A stretch of 64,000 bases of DNA from Bolinopsis microptera (lineage: Eukaryota > Ctenophora > Tentaculata > Lobata > Bolinopsidae), in NCBI RefSeq assembly GCF_026151205.1, contig NC_087078.1, positions 10,328,675 to 10,392,674 of the forward strand, in the 5' to 3' direction. Of this stretch, positions 47,060 to 59,577 are shown piece after piece (within the stretch, counting starts at the first letter, position 1; each line of letters begins with the position of its first letter). A program made the translations under genes and the position numbers. The notes below the pieces were generated by a model. That model did no database searches, was not told where the DNA came from, and saw only the letters and a list, made by a program, of their open reading frames with translations.

Positions 47060-48245
47060 TAGAGGTGTACCAGTTTATATGTACTGGTAAAGGTGTACCA
47101 GTTTATATGTAATGGTAAAGGTGTACCAGTTTATATGTACTGGTAGAGGTGTACCAGTTTATATGTACTGGTAGAGGTGTACCAGTTTACATGTACTGGT
47201 AGAGGTGTACCAGTGTATATGTACTGGTAGAGGTGTACCAGTTTATATGTACTGGTAGAGGTGTACCAGTTTATATGTACTGGTAGAGGTGTACCAGTTT
47301 ATATGTACTGGTAGAGGTGTACCAGTTTATATGTACTGGTAGAGGTGTACCAGTTTATATGTACTGGTAGAGGTGTACCAGTTTATATGTACTGGTAGAG
47401 GTGTACCAGTTTATATGTACTGGTAGGGGTGTACCAGTGTATATGTACTGGCAGAGGTGTACCAGTTTATATGTACTGGTAGAGGTGTACCAGTTTATAT
47501 GTACTGGTAGAGGTGTACCAGTTTATATGTACTGGTAGAGGTGTACCAGTTTATATGTACTGGTAGAGGTGTACCAGTTTATCTGGACTGGTAGAGGTGT
47601 ACCAGTTTATATGTACTGGTAGAGGTGTACCAGTTTACATGTACTGGTAGAGGTGTACCAGTTTATATGTACTGGTAGAGGTGTACCAGTTTATATGTAA
47701 TGGTAAAGGTGTACCAGTGTATATAATGTACTAGTAGAGGTGTACCAGTTTATATGTACTGGTAGAGGTGTACCAGTTTATATGTACTGGTAGAGGTGTA
47801 CCAGTTTATATGTACTGGTAGGGGTGTACCAGTTTATATGTACTGGTAGAGGTGTACCAGTTTATATGTACTGGTAGAGGTGTACCAGTTTATATGTACT
47901 GGTAGAGGTGTACCAGTTTATATGTACTGGTAGAGGTGTACCAGTTTATATGTACTGGTAGAGGTGTACCAGTTTATATGTACTGGTAAAGGTGTACCAG
48001 TTTATATGTTCTGGTAAAGGTGTACCAGTTTATATGTACTGGTAGAGGTGTACCAGTTTATATGTACTGGTAGAGGTGTACCAGTTTATATGTACTGGTA
48101 GAGGTGTACCAGTTTATATGTACTGGTAAAGGTGTACCAGTTTATATGTTCTGGTAAAGGTGTACCAGTTTATATGTACTGGTAGAGGTGTACCAGTTTA
48201 TATGTACTGGTAGAGGTGTACCAGTTTATACTTTTATATGTACTT
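47060..48245. repeat. 28-bp minisatellite, about 42 units, each able to form a hairpin
   Basis: Unit AGGTGTACCAGTTTATATGT followed by ACTGGTAG. TACCAGT and ACTGGTA are inverse of each other around an 8-base loop, so each unit can fold. Rare variants (TGTAATGG, TGTTCTGG, GGACTGG) recur at spaced positions, including one repeated block near 47990 and 48130, which implies block duplications. Confidence 0.95.
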
Positions 48246-48699
48246 CGAGATGAGTTCTGAGATAAACCTTTTATCTGCTGTAATATTACTAGACTTACCT
48301 GGAAGCAACATATCTGCAGAGGATGCAACTGTTGGCGGATCTAAAAATCTTTACGATGCAATGAAGCAACGCTAAATTTTTAAATAGTTCACATACCATA
48401 CGTTTATTAATTTCCAGACTTCATACACTCAACAAGCATATATAATTAACTTCAATTAAGTTAAAAATCTTCATTATTTCACTTTTATGGGGGCTGGTAG
48501 TAGCTTGGAAAATCGAAAGATTGCAGTTACAATCCCCGTCATTACATATGCCATCAATCCCTAGGGTGTGCTAACGTCTTCATTTCCATGGTTGTCTCGA
48601 CCTCAAGCCGATGATCTGGAACCCATCCTTGAGGGTTCGATGAGAGGCCCCTGCCAAAAGTTACTGAAAGTGAATCTTCAGTACACATACATTGGAGTG
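48246..48699. other. No gene recognised
   Basis: Spacer between the minisatellite and the TACCTTAC MITE. Confidence 0.5.
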
Positions 48700-49209
48700 T
48701 ACCTTACAAGACATATTTATAACGTACGAAATGTGGCGGTTTTCCGAAAATTTCGCCATATTTTCGGACCGCCAAAATTTCGGTCGTCGTAATAGAATCC
48801 GTCGCATTATCTTTTAGCTTATTTCAATGACTGTGCCTTCACTGCTTTATTTTGTTTCTTAAAAGTAATATCAAGTAAAATAAATAAATAAATTCTGGCA
48901 TCTTGGGACAAATTATCACCACACCAATGACGAATTGAATGTCAAGCAATACAGTTTAAATTTGCATTAAAATACACGTATGTGCTAACATGAAAGTCTT
49001 ACAGTCTTAATACAGACTAAGTTTGAACATGATTTTGCCGAATTTCAGAAATTTCCTTACTGCTTACTGTCACAAAAAATGATGAAAAATACCCTTATTT
49101 TCTGTGACGTCCGAAATTTGACGGTTTTTGTTCAATTTCGCCATATTTTCGGACCGCCAAAATTTCGGTCGTCGCAAATTGGTCCGCCACAAAAAAGTCT
49201 TGTAAGGTA
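48700..49209. mobile_element. 510-bp MITE with TACCTTACAAGAC TIRs
   Basis: TACCTTACAAGAC at the left and its exact inverse at the right. Inside each end is CGCCATATTTTCGGACCGCC, in direct orientation in both ends. No clear target duplication. The TACCTTAC start is shared with the element at 52631-53519. Confidence 0.75.
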
Positions 49210-50087
49210 CTGTAAACGACGTCAATTTATTTTTCCAGAAACTGAGAAACCCTTACCGTAAAGTGTAAACTACTAAGTAAAACATTGGTATACAAGAGAG
49301 AATTAAAACTTTTAAAGTTTGGTGGACATAATATCCTGACCTAACAGTAGAGGAAACTGAAATGGTTACAAAAATAGAACAGTTTTGGCATCTTAAAAGA
49401 ATGTATGTTTTTCTTTTAAAAATAGTTGTTGAGATCATGAGATATGAATGATCTACACGAATAAATTAAAAAATAAAGTAATATGTGTGCGATTTCTGAG
49501 TGTTCATTAATAACTTTAAAAGCTGTGTAATGTGAACGATTAAGTTCTAAAACGTCCCATTAATAGGGATAAGATCAAAGATACAGACAAAAGACTAACA
49601 ATCTTTAAAACTGAAAGCCGTTTGGATGAACTTAACCCTGCTTTGACGGCAAAATGAACCTTTTATTGAAACAGTCATTTCATCGAAAATAAATAAAAAT
49701 GTAACTAATTGTTTAAAATTTTTCACAGAAATTGGTCATTTCGCTGTCGTAACACGGTCCCCTATAAGTTAAATCACACGACTATTCGAACACTTTAAAC
49801 ACCACAAAACTCAACTAAAAACTCTAAAAACTCCTTACTCGGTCAATTGTTTCAGCGACAGATCACACGTGGTCCCCTCAAGTCTGCCAGCCAATAGTTC
49901 AGTCTGCAGTGCTCATTAATACTAACAGTCGTGTAATAAATTTAAAATAACTCAAACAAATTTATCATTGTTACTACCCAGCTAACATCTCGGCTGAAAC
50001 AGAGCTGCAAAACCTCACTCCAGTGATTACTAGTGATTACCTCTGTGCCTCAGTGCACAAAACTGCATATAATCTGATCACGTGGCA
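49210..50087. other. No gene recognised
   Basis: AT-rich, no domain. Confidence 0.5.
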
Positions 50088-50165
50088 CTGAGCCAGTAAC
50101 ACGTGGCACTGAGCCAGCATCACGTGGCACTGAGCCAGCATCACGTGGCACTGAGCCAGCCCTCT
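50088..50165. repeat. 21-bp tandem repeat, about 4 units
   Basis: Unit CACGTGGCACTGAGCCAGCA plus T; carries CACGTG each time. Confidence 0.9.
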
Positions 50166-52030
50166 GATTGGTTCAAATGTTGCAACACAACTAGTTATAA
50201 TCATCAATGTGTACCATTTGTATAACAACGAAAGAGGATAATTTAGATTAAACACTACCTTAACGTAACAACAAGATATTATAAGACTAGAGGAGATAAT
50301 TTTATTATTCAAAGAGTGGGAAGGGCTCGGATTCACAAACACTGACATTTAAAATTCAAACTGCTGCTGGTTAATAATATATATAATTACATATCTTAAT
50401 AATACTAACTGTGGTAATATCACAGTTCCAAGATCAGTAATGTGATGTTCCCACCACAATTCAAAAACAGGATTGCATGATCAGGTGGCTGGTGGATTCT
50501 GGTGCGTAAGAGCAATTAACCAATTATCAGCCTTTAATCAAACTCCAGAATCCACATCTATAACATCGATAATTAATGCTAAAGTTAGCTTCTCGGCTGA
50601 GCTGCTAGCCATGAACCCTGCAGTATGAGGGGTTGTTCACACATTAATAAGTAAAGCCAAGGGGGAGGGAGGGGGTTCTAAATGATTACGTCTAATATGA
50701 CGTGTAAAACTCATTACGAAAGGGGGTAAAATAATTGAAACGATTCGGAATATATATAATAGTTTATGATGTACTCTGAAGAAACCAAAAACTTATACTT
50801 TTTGTAATTGGTCCATAAACATTAAACAGGTATAATTAGAGGTATAATCAGTGACGTAATCTGAGATAATATCATGAATATTATCAAAGACACAAAGATG
50901 TATTATAATCCAGAATACCAGAGATATTATCCAGATACCAGAGATATTATCCGGAACATCTAAAGCCCTCCTCGTCTGGTCAAACAGCTCAAGCAAAGGC
51001 AGTCCGGCGTTCGAAGGCCTGAAATATCAACCGTAAAACCTTATCGTAATTTATTATTATTCAGTTATTTGTCATTATCATTTATCATTAGTATCTCTGA
51101 ACTGTAACCTTTCTACACTCAATGAGAGCCATCAGCCAGTCGGCAACTGATTTCTATTGTAATTCTATTCAACAGCAAAATAAAGATTCGATTGTAATCC
51201 ACTTATAATTTTATAGTTACATTCATAATAAATGAATACTGATTTAATTTATTATATTCTATTACACGCTCCGAATTTAAAAACATACCCAACGAACAGA
51301 TACATTTATTTAATACGGAAAAACTAAAAAGTATGCTCGTTTTGTAGCAGAAGCAGTATACTGCTACAAATTCGTACATAACACAAGTCCTCTATCCTTG
51401 TGTAATGTTAAATGTATATATTGTGTTGTACTGTGTTGGACAAGCCTCATAATGCATAACCATCATAATATTTAAATTAAATTATTCAAGTTTAAGTTAC
51501 GTTATTCATGAGCAGTGAGCACCAGTTTACAGTACATAACTAAGCGGTTTACAGGGTGCAGTAAGTGAGCAATACCCATTACCCAATTAGTGTTTTCCTT
51601 TTGTTAGTTGTACTATCTAATTCTAATCAGTGCACGCACATTCTCTGTACCCGGCCGGAGAGCTGTTCAGATTTAAAATGTACATTTATTAACACAATAT
51701 TTTAAAGACAGTTTTGGTGGAATTTGTTGATACAATCTCTTAATATTTATGACAATCTATTTATTTATTTATTTGTGTGTAGGTTGCGTGTTAAAAATGC
51801 AGCTGTTGTTTATCAGCTAGTTTATCGTTCCGTTTGCTGCTTCCGCTCCGTGTACTTCGCCTTTGCGGTGAAATTGGTTTGGCCACGATACGGTCACTAT
51901 AGGCCGTATGGAGTCCACTATTATAGGCCGTAAAACGTTAACTGAGGTACTAGCAAAACTGCGCATTTTGCTTTAGAAACACACTGTTTTTAGAGATTTT
52001 ACCGGCTTATCCTCAAAAATCACCTACTTT
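50166..52030. other. No gene recognised
   Basis: AT-rich. At about 50631 a degenerate GGGGTTGTTCACACATTA end related to the Harbinger-type MITE; at about 51895-52165 ATAGGCCGTA(T/A) motifs recur several times. Confidence 0.5.
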
Positions 52031-52032
52031 GT

Positions 52033-52125
52033 TCAATTTTAGGGAGGGGCGCCAAAAGGGGAAGGGGTGCCAACAGGGGGCGCTCTTTCGGCGGGGGCGC
52101 CAACTGGCAACGTTACGTCGCTGTA
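52033..52125. mobile_element. Decayed end of the CAGTGGCGTAAC hAT-type MITE
   Basis: GGGGCGCCAAC..GGCAACGTTACGTCGCTG matches the right end of 40861-41224 with substitutions. No left end is seen. Confidence 0.55.
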
Positions 52126-52434
52126 CAGAGGCCGTATGGTGTCCACTATAGGCCATAAAGTGGCCGTATAGAGGCCCTAGTGACCAACCCTAATATCCCA
52201 ATTTCCCACCTATGCGTGTGTAGACTGTAGCTAGCCTTTGCGTGTGTACGCCGTATACATTACTATACAAGTATACTGTGGCGGATGAGTCATTTGATGT
52301 ATTGGAGGATAAACTGAATCTGACCCAATCCCAGAAGAAAATTCAGGATATTCAGAATTTCGATATGTTATTATATCACAGCTTACCGTACGAAACTGAT
52401 GTTAGGCGAGTATTCTGTCAGAAGTTATTTAACA

Positions 52435-52630
52435 TTAATTCTGCAGTTTTCTGACAAAAGCGCTTAAAGACCACTCAAAAATCCGAGGTTTTTAAGCACT
52501 TTTGACAAATTTTGGCATTTTAAACGGTTCTAAGCGATTGGTTCTTATGGTTTCTGATGGTTTTCAAGGATAGTTCTTGACCCAAAAAAGAAATTTGGGT
52601 TAAGGAATTCGGAATTTCAAAAATGGTCTT
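52435..52630 (+). repeat. Interspersed repeat F2, copy 2
   Basis: The most complete plus-strand copy: GACCACTCAAAAATC, TTTTAAGCACTTTTGACA-type block, GATTGGTTCT, TTTTCAAGGATAGTTCTTGA and AAATTTGGGTTAAG. It directly abuts the MITE at 52631. Confidence 0.75.
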
Positions 52631-53519
52631 TACCTTACTCGGGATTATTATAACCGGGATAAAGTGGTGGGTTTTGGAAGATTCCGCCATATTTTTCCCG
52701 GTCAAAAATTTTACCAGTCATAAAAAACCCGCCGACTCAGATTATGGGGTTCAAAGGGGGTGGTGATTATCATATTTTACCTGAAGTCTCATATGTGCTA
52801 AAGAAGACTTTTGAAGCAGTGGATGGAGGGCTGTAACTTTATTGGCGGTTGCTACCATAATTTCGTTATAAAAATCACAATTTGGTTATAGAAATCAGAT
52901 TTCAGGGTGGACCGTGATTCTCACTTTTCTTGCCCATGAAGTGAGTAAACTGTGCCACTATTTCATGGTCCACGGTGGATTGATTACAGGAGCAGTTGAA
53001 GATGCAAAGCCAAGAAGTTCCCCAATACCAAGCGGTGGGCAGGAAATTAAGCTCCGGCTGACCTTCAGAGCAGTAGCCCCATTAGCGGACAAGTCTTGTT
53101 AAGACAACAATACAACTTCGAATTTGACGGTCAGCAGCAGGGGGATATCAATAATGATAATGGAGGGGACATTAGCGATAATGAGAATGAGAATACGCTT
53201 TAATGAAGATTTGACTTATTATTGCTATAGATTTATTTTCCTTTAAATACTAGACGTGTCTTTGTTTCTATTTCTGAGTAATATCAGTAACTGTAAATTG
53301 AAATAACTTCTTTAACAAGTAACAAAAACAGAAATTTCGGTTGAAAATTTGTTGACCTCTGAAAAAAAAACTTGAAAGGTCGGCCACCGGTAAATACATG
53401 ACCGGGATAATTTGGCGGGTTTTGAATTTGGGAAAGTCCGCCATATTTTTCCCGGTTATTAATTTTCCCAGTCATAAATTAACCCGCTATAATATTCCCG
53501 AGTAAGGTAAGCAGATTTG
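52631..53519. mobile_element. 889-bp MITE with TACCTTACTCGGGA TIRs
   Basis: Left TACCTTACTCGGGATTATTA, right end the near inverse (TAATATTCCCGAGTAAGGTA). Both ends have CCGCCATATTTTTCCCGG, echoing the layout of 48700-49209. Two short frames inside show no transposase. Confidence 0.75.
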
Positions 53520-53789
53520 TCAGAAAAGGAAAGAATTGTACGTGAGTTTTTCTTCCATTAAGCACTAAGCAGATCTAAAGCTATTTTTACGTGTAAGTCT
53601 GTGATGTAAATAGTAATATAAGGCATGTTCACTAAAACAGCCACCTCAATATACATACTTTTACTTTTACAAAATGATAAGACTAACATTTCACGTATTG
53701 TGCATCATGTTATAAGTCTCAATTTTCATAAAAGGCAACGTTATATAATAGAGATACGTTTACTTTTTTCAAGAAAATTAAATAAAGAA

Positions 53790-53885
53790 AATTAAAGGAC
53801 AGTTCTTGAATCTTGTCCAAAAAAAAATGAATTTGGGTTTTAAAGTATTCAGAGTATTCAGAATATTCATAATTTCGATTTTGAT
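53790..53885 (+). repeat. Interspersed repeat F2, partial copy 3
   Basis: Only the GGACAGTTCTTGA to TTCATAATTTCGATTTTG part is present. Confidence 0.6.
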
Positions 53886-55336
53886 GAACAGTAAGATGTG
53901 GATTGTGGAAGGCTGTGTTGCTAGACGGTGCATTAAGTTGGAAAATAACTGAATATGGACGCCAACGACATTGCTTTCTCAAGGGTAAGAGAAGTTCATC
54001 GGTATTGGGTAAGAATGTATTCAAGTATTATAATATGAGTTTTCGGACGTTATCTGTATTACTATTTTGGAGACAATTACATACTATATATTATTATTTA
54101 AATATTAATTACATGCTATATTATATTTTCGATTATTTTTACACTTCTCGCAATTATCATTTTACTTCTAGGTGAAAATTATATTATTGAGACTATTGTC
54201 AGCCATAAAAGTCCTGTTTTGGAGGTTATCCTTTGTAATTATATCACTGTCCAACACTTTTTAGCATGTATAATACATTTCGGCCCATTTGATATGTTTG
54301 TTCGGTTTACTGTACATTTGTATATATTAGCTATTTTGTAAAGTTTCAAATCAAATCAAATCATATTTATGACAATCTAGCGCGGAATAATTACGGACAA
54401 TTCCAATTTCATGTAACTATATTTCTATATCCCACGGACTGAAGATACCCTTGTAGTACTGTTAGAATTTCCTCAGAACATTTGACTGCTCGCAAATCTT
54501 CTAAACGGTTAAAAATAAGAACTGTTATTTGAGGGCCGGGGGGGGGGCTATCAGTTTATCAGGGTTATCTTTCAGTTCAACAACCTTGAAAACTTATCAT
54601 AGTTTAGTAAGACTACTTTTTAAAAATTGATTCAAGTCTGTGAATATAATTTTCTTAAGATTAAAAAATAATCTTAAGTTGCTATTAGGAATTGCTATAA
54701 CATTGTATAATATTGCGAGTTGGGCAGCAATAAAGCATTATAGATCACATCACTATGATGGGGTGATCTGCTCAGTGTTAAGTTACTGCTCGTGTATATA
54801 ATGTGTCCTCTTTATAGAACCGTGAATTGTATGAGCACTGAGAATGTGACCGGTTGGAGAAGTGGCGAAGTGGAGAAGTACAATCTTATATAGATCTAAA
54901 GGACAATAAAAGTTGCTGTATAGTTGAACAATGGAAACAATAAAGCACAGGTTAGATCTCAATAAGAGTTATTGATTTCTTGTTTCAGTTCCTCACAGGA
55001 AAACGTGTGCAACATTTCACATGCCAATGTGTAGACGGTACAGTACACTGTTGCAAACAAATGATAGGAATTAACTAACTAGCTTGTTAGCTTTACGAGA
55101 ATAACAGAACAAATATCATTCCAGTTTTATTAATCTCAAAGTTCCCCCCTCTAGTTTCACCATGGCTTCACCCACCTAATTTCACCCTCCTTGTTATAAA
55201 CGACTGGTTCAAAAACTTCAATGATCCAGAAACCATCTCACTAACTGTTACCTATCAGAATACAGACTGTTTAGGGCAGCTCTAATCATTTAATTAATTA
55301 GTTAATCCATGGAAACTCACAGTTTCGAGCAATATA
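53886..55336. other. No gene; includes one member of a duplicated 100-bp segment
   Basis: 55235-55333 (CAGAATACAGACTGTTTAGG to CACAGTTTCGAGCAATA) is repeated at about 56670-56775. The mariner MITE begins exactly at the end of the first copy. Confidence 0.6.
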
Positions 55337-55888
55337 CAGGGTGAGTTGAAAATAGTGTGTAGAATGTACACTCATCTCTTCTAAATGATCCCTAGAACAT
55401 ATCCTGAAAGTTTCAGGGTGATTTCTCAAAAAATGTATGAGAAGATAGATTTTTAGACTCGATTTTCAGGGCACGCGATCAAAAATCGCTCGCGCAATAC
55501 AATTACCACACACGCGCTGACCTTTGACCGGCATTAATTTCGGCTAGGAACGATATTTTTCCACGGGATCAAAAGCATCTGATAGATATTGCTCCCCTCT
55601 ATCAGAAACAACTAAAAAGTCGATTTTGAGAACATTTCCACGAAGACCCCCCGCCCCCTTAATACAGTCAAGTCGGCTATAGACAATTGTCTTACACGTT
55701 ATCAACATGTCCTATCAACAATAAAGGACAATGGGTTGAGCAAATTAATACTTATTAAGTATTTTTATTGCATTATTATAATATTTAAATATTTTCATTA
55801 CCTAAATATGCAAAAATTAAGTGGAAATTTCATTTGTCAAAAAAATTAGAGCCATTTACTTTCTACACACTATTTTCAACTCACCCTG
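55337..55888. mobile_element. 552-bp Tc1/mariner-type MITE
   Basis: Perfect 28-bp TIRs beginning CAGGGTGAGTTGAAAATAG, flanked by TA on both sides (55335-55336, 55889-55890). No transposase frame. TA duplication and CAGGGTG start fit mariner. Confidence 0.9.
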
Positions 55889-56094
55889 TATTATATACCA
55901 TCCATTGTCATGAGCACACGAATGTAAAATAACTGAGTTCAGAGTTGCTAATTAGATATTAGTGGTGGATGGTACAACAGTTTATTATAAGAAAAACTCG
56001 AAACAATTTAATATGTCCCTCATTTGAAGTGTGCAGCCAAACTTAGATGAGTAACAATTGTTTTAAGGTGTTTAAAACTCATGGAACAGACGTT

Positions 56095-56290
56095 TCTGCA
56101 GTTTTCTGACAAATCGGAGGTTTTTAAGCACTTTTGACAAATATTTGCATTTTTAGCGGTCTAAAAGGAGATTTTTGAGGGCAGCGATTGGTTCTAATGC
56201 TCTAATGGTGTCTGGCGGTTTTCAAGGATAGTTCTTGAACCAAAAATGAAATTTGGGTTAAAAAATTCAGAATTTCAAAAATTGTCAGAA
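56095..56290 (+). repeat. Interspersed repeat F2, copy 4
   Basis: TTTTTAAGCACTTTTGACAA, GCGATTGGTTCTAATG and TTTTCAAGGATAGTTCTTGA in order. Confidence 0.7.
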
Positions 56291-56849
56291 ACCGGCAGAA
56301 TTGTACAATGTACATTGTAATTGTACTTGATTTTTACTTTCATTCAGCAGATCAAAAGCTATGTTTAGGTGTAAATCTGTTATGTAAACAGTAAAGCTAA
56401 ACACTACAAATTACAATATACTTCAAAGGAATCACATAATCTGAAGAAAGTATGTACACGCATAAGAGTACACACTGAAACAGCCACCTAAATATAAAAC
56501 ATAGTATAGTTGTACATAGTTGTACATAGTTGTACATAGTTTCTATGTCCATTACTCAGATTACTCGACTTCGACTTAAAGCGCCTTCAACGTCCAAACA
56601 GAGATAGTTTTTTCCAAATCTATCTATCCAGCATTAGTTTTTAATCTCCTTGCTAGGATATACCCCATCTCACTAAGTGTTATCTATCAGAATACAGGTG
56701 TGTTTAGGGCAGCTCTAACCATTTAATTAATTAGTTAATTAGTTAATCGATGGAAACTCACAGTTTCGAACAATGCAATATATTATCATTCCAGTTTTAT
56801 CCTCAAATTTCCCCATTCTAGTTTTTGCCTCCCAATTCCCAGTCCCAGT

Positions 56850-57075
56850 TAAGCAGTTAAAGACCACTCAAAAATCCGTGATTTTAAGCACTTTTGACAC
56901 ATTTTTGACAAATTTCGGTATTTTAAGCGGTTCCTCAAGGAAGTTTCTGGGGCCAGCGATTGGTTCTAATAAGTTTCGATTGTTTTCAGCGATAGTTCTT
57001 GACCCAATTTGGCTTAAGAATTCAGAGTTTCAAAAATGTTTTTTAAGCACATTTTGTAAGAAAACGGCAGAACAA
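56850..57075 (+). repeat. Interspersed repeat F2, copy 5
   Basis: Same block order as copy 2, with a doubled TTTTGACA segment, ending TTTCAAAAATGTTTTTTAAG. Confidence 0.7.
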
Positions 57076-57934
57076 GATGTATGTTGAGTAACACTTGGTT
57101 GTCAATTTTTACAAATTATATTTTTGAAAACTATAAGTTTCTTAGATTTTCCGGTCCTTTCTATTCAATCTTTTTTTGCACCTCATCGCTTCAGCAAACT
57201 TTAATTTAGCTTCACAATAAGCAATTTGCTTTAATAATTCATTAATAGAGATATGTTTCTACCTGATAAAATTAGGCCACGAAAGGCCTTAACAATATTC
57301 CAGAAAATATATCGATCACAGAACTGGACAAATAATTAACAAAAGTTCATTATATTTTAACGGTGGCACCAACTGAAAATACCTGAAAATACCTTATTAA
57401 AGATACCTGATAATACCTTCCACATTACTGTCAGGAAAGTATTGTCTGTAATCTAGTAAATTCCAGTTATATATTCCAGTCTCACTTTCCAGTAATTCTT
57501 AATGCATTCTGCAACTCATAACTCTAAACACTAAACACTATAACAGTTGCCGTATTATTAAGTTTCAATCTATGTTATATGATATACAAATAAAGCGTTA
57601 TTATTATTATTATTAAATTCTGTTATCTAGATCATTATGTTATCTATCATGTGCAAGTTATAGACCAATCTGTATGTATTTGTGACAGATAGGTCTGTGA
57701 TAATATTTAATTGTGTAGACTGTGTAGACTTATCTGTGTTTAAAGTCATACCGAGAAATAACAAAAAAGAGAAAATAGTAGACAGTACGAATGTATTTTT
57801 ACACACATTTCCCGGATATTTCCGAAGTGTGCAGAGAGAGAGGACACAGAGAGACATAGTCCCAGGCACTGGAATGGCAATGTCTTCATATTTCTGAATT
57901 CTGGAGGTCGGATAAAATTGATTGGTACTTTGAT
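57076..57934. other. No gene recognised
   Basis: An (ATT)n run at about 57600 after ACAAATAAAGCG resembles a LINE 3' microsatellite, but no coding relic is attached. Confidence 0.5.
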
Positions 57935-58035
57935 ACTTGATAGTTGTGCCAGTAAATACCAGTAGTTGTGCCAGTAAATACCAGTAGTTGTGCCAGTAAA
58001 TACCAGTAGTTGTGCCAGTAAATACCAGTACCTCT
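57935..58035. repeat. 22-bp tandem repeat, about 4 units
   Basis: Unit AGTTGTGCCAGTAAATACC plus AGT. Confidence 0.9.
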
Positions 58036-59027
58036 TTAGAAAGGACCCGAGTCCCGAGAGGAGCAAATTATTGTAGAGCACCCGTAATTGTGGTTGCTAT
58101 GGAGCAGTATTTAGGTTGCTATGGTACAATACGTTGGTAACCACGTCACGATATTATTGTTTCTGCCCGTAGTTACATTCCCGTTTAATGTAAAAATCAT
58201 TGACTCTGGTAAATTCATAGAACGGCAGCAATCATAGTAAGTCTACAACACTAATAATAATAATAAAATACAATTGCTCTAAGTCTTATAACAGGGGGGG
58301 GGGGGGGGGGGGGCAAAATTCAGCGTGCAACCAATAGCTCTGAGTTACCAATTGAAATAATTCTTTCTGGTATGACTTACTACCACCACGTCTTGTTCGA
58401 GGAATTTGTCAAATCGAAAAATATTCGTGTTCATTTTTTTCAAATGAAGGTTCATTTTTGCATTTATTTGATAGTTTGGATAGTCGTATCGAGCTAAATT
58501 TTATTGAATTGAGTTTGGCCATTTGAATTACGTTTGTCCTGAAAATATTAGAGTTGTAGCTTCTCAGCTTCTCAGATGACCGAGATATGAAGCATAACGA
58601 GTTTATTCATTACGTGTGATCAGGTGATTGGTTTACCTAATCACGTGATTAGATGACCCCGTTAACCACCCGTTAAACATTATGAGAATTGTTAAGGGTG
58701 TCCAATTAAGGTGTCGTGTCACGGTGTCACATAATCACCCAGTCAATTTTGTTAACGAGATACACAAAATGCTTGATAACTTCGTCGTTTCTAATCCGTT
58801 TTGCCTCATTTTTTCATCCCAAATGCAACATTTAATAAGTTATCGTCTCTGAAAAATTAGGCGTCCAGCATGTTCATAGAGAACAATATACCGGTGTTTT
58901 AATTTTGAACGGGCATGGTCTAAAATATTTAGGTAGGTACAGTATGCCATCTGCAAAGCAACAACTCTCAAATATATTAAAACACGGCGGAGGTATAATA
59001 AGACCCAAGGTTTGCACACTGACTTTT

Positions 59028-59059
<32 letters not shown>

Positions 59060-59577
59060 TGAATATTCAATATTTCGAAAGAAGAAATACTTACAGAAAT
59101 CTTGATCGCACGAAATGTCCGCCTGAAAGGTAGACATTCAGAGAAGGTTTATATCAGACAGGGTTATTGAAAATGACAAAGAATAAAATGGCGTCTGGAC
59201 TTGGGACCAGCTCATAGTACATTTCATTAATGCCCTCTGAAAACCATTCTGCTAGCTCAAATTATTTGTTATATAGTAGTGTTGAAAGTATTAAAACTAT
59301 ATATGTATTAATTCATGATGTCTCTGCCGACATAAGCGTGAAATGAAGCAAGAATCGGAATTATAAAGACATATGCAATCTGTTCGACATTGTGTTTGAC
59401 GCAGATTCTCTTACATTAACATATGTAAGGACAAATTGATTATTTATTACAAATCTGAGCAGAATTGTGGTGAGATTTATAGCGTGAGATTTGTCTGGTC
59501 CAAGTGGTACAGAGTGGGGTAAAACACCGGCTAAGATGATAAATTAACCGGGGTCCGCTGACTAATAACACTGTCTA
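58036..59577. other. No gene; homopolymer tracts
   Basis: Poly-G at about 58292-58313 and poly-C at about 59031-59059. Likely the 3' flank of the minus-strand gene ending at 59578. Confidence 0.5.

Noticed and set aside
47060-48245. CRISPR-like array (regular repeats with palindromic units)
   Set aside because: Units are contiguous with no unique spacers, and the setting is an animal genome; it is a satellite.
52914-53102. Short frame inside a MITE (HYFMVHGGLITGAV)
   Set aside because: Too short, no transposase motif, and lies within a non-autonomous element.
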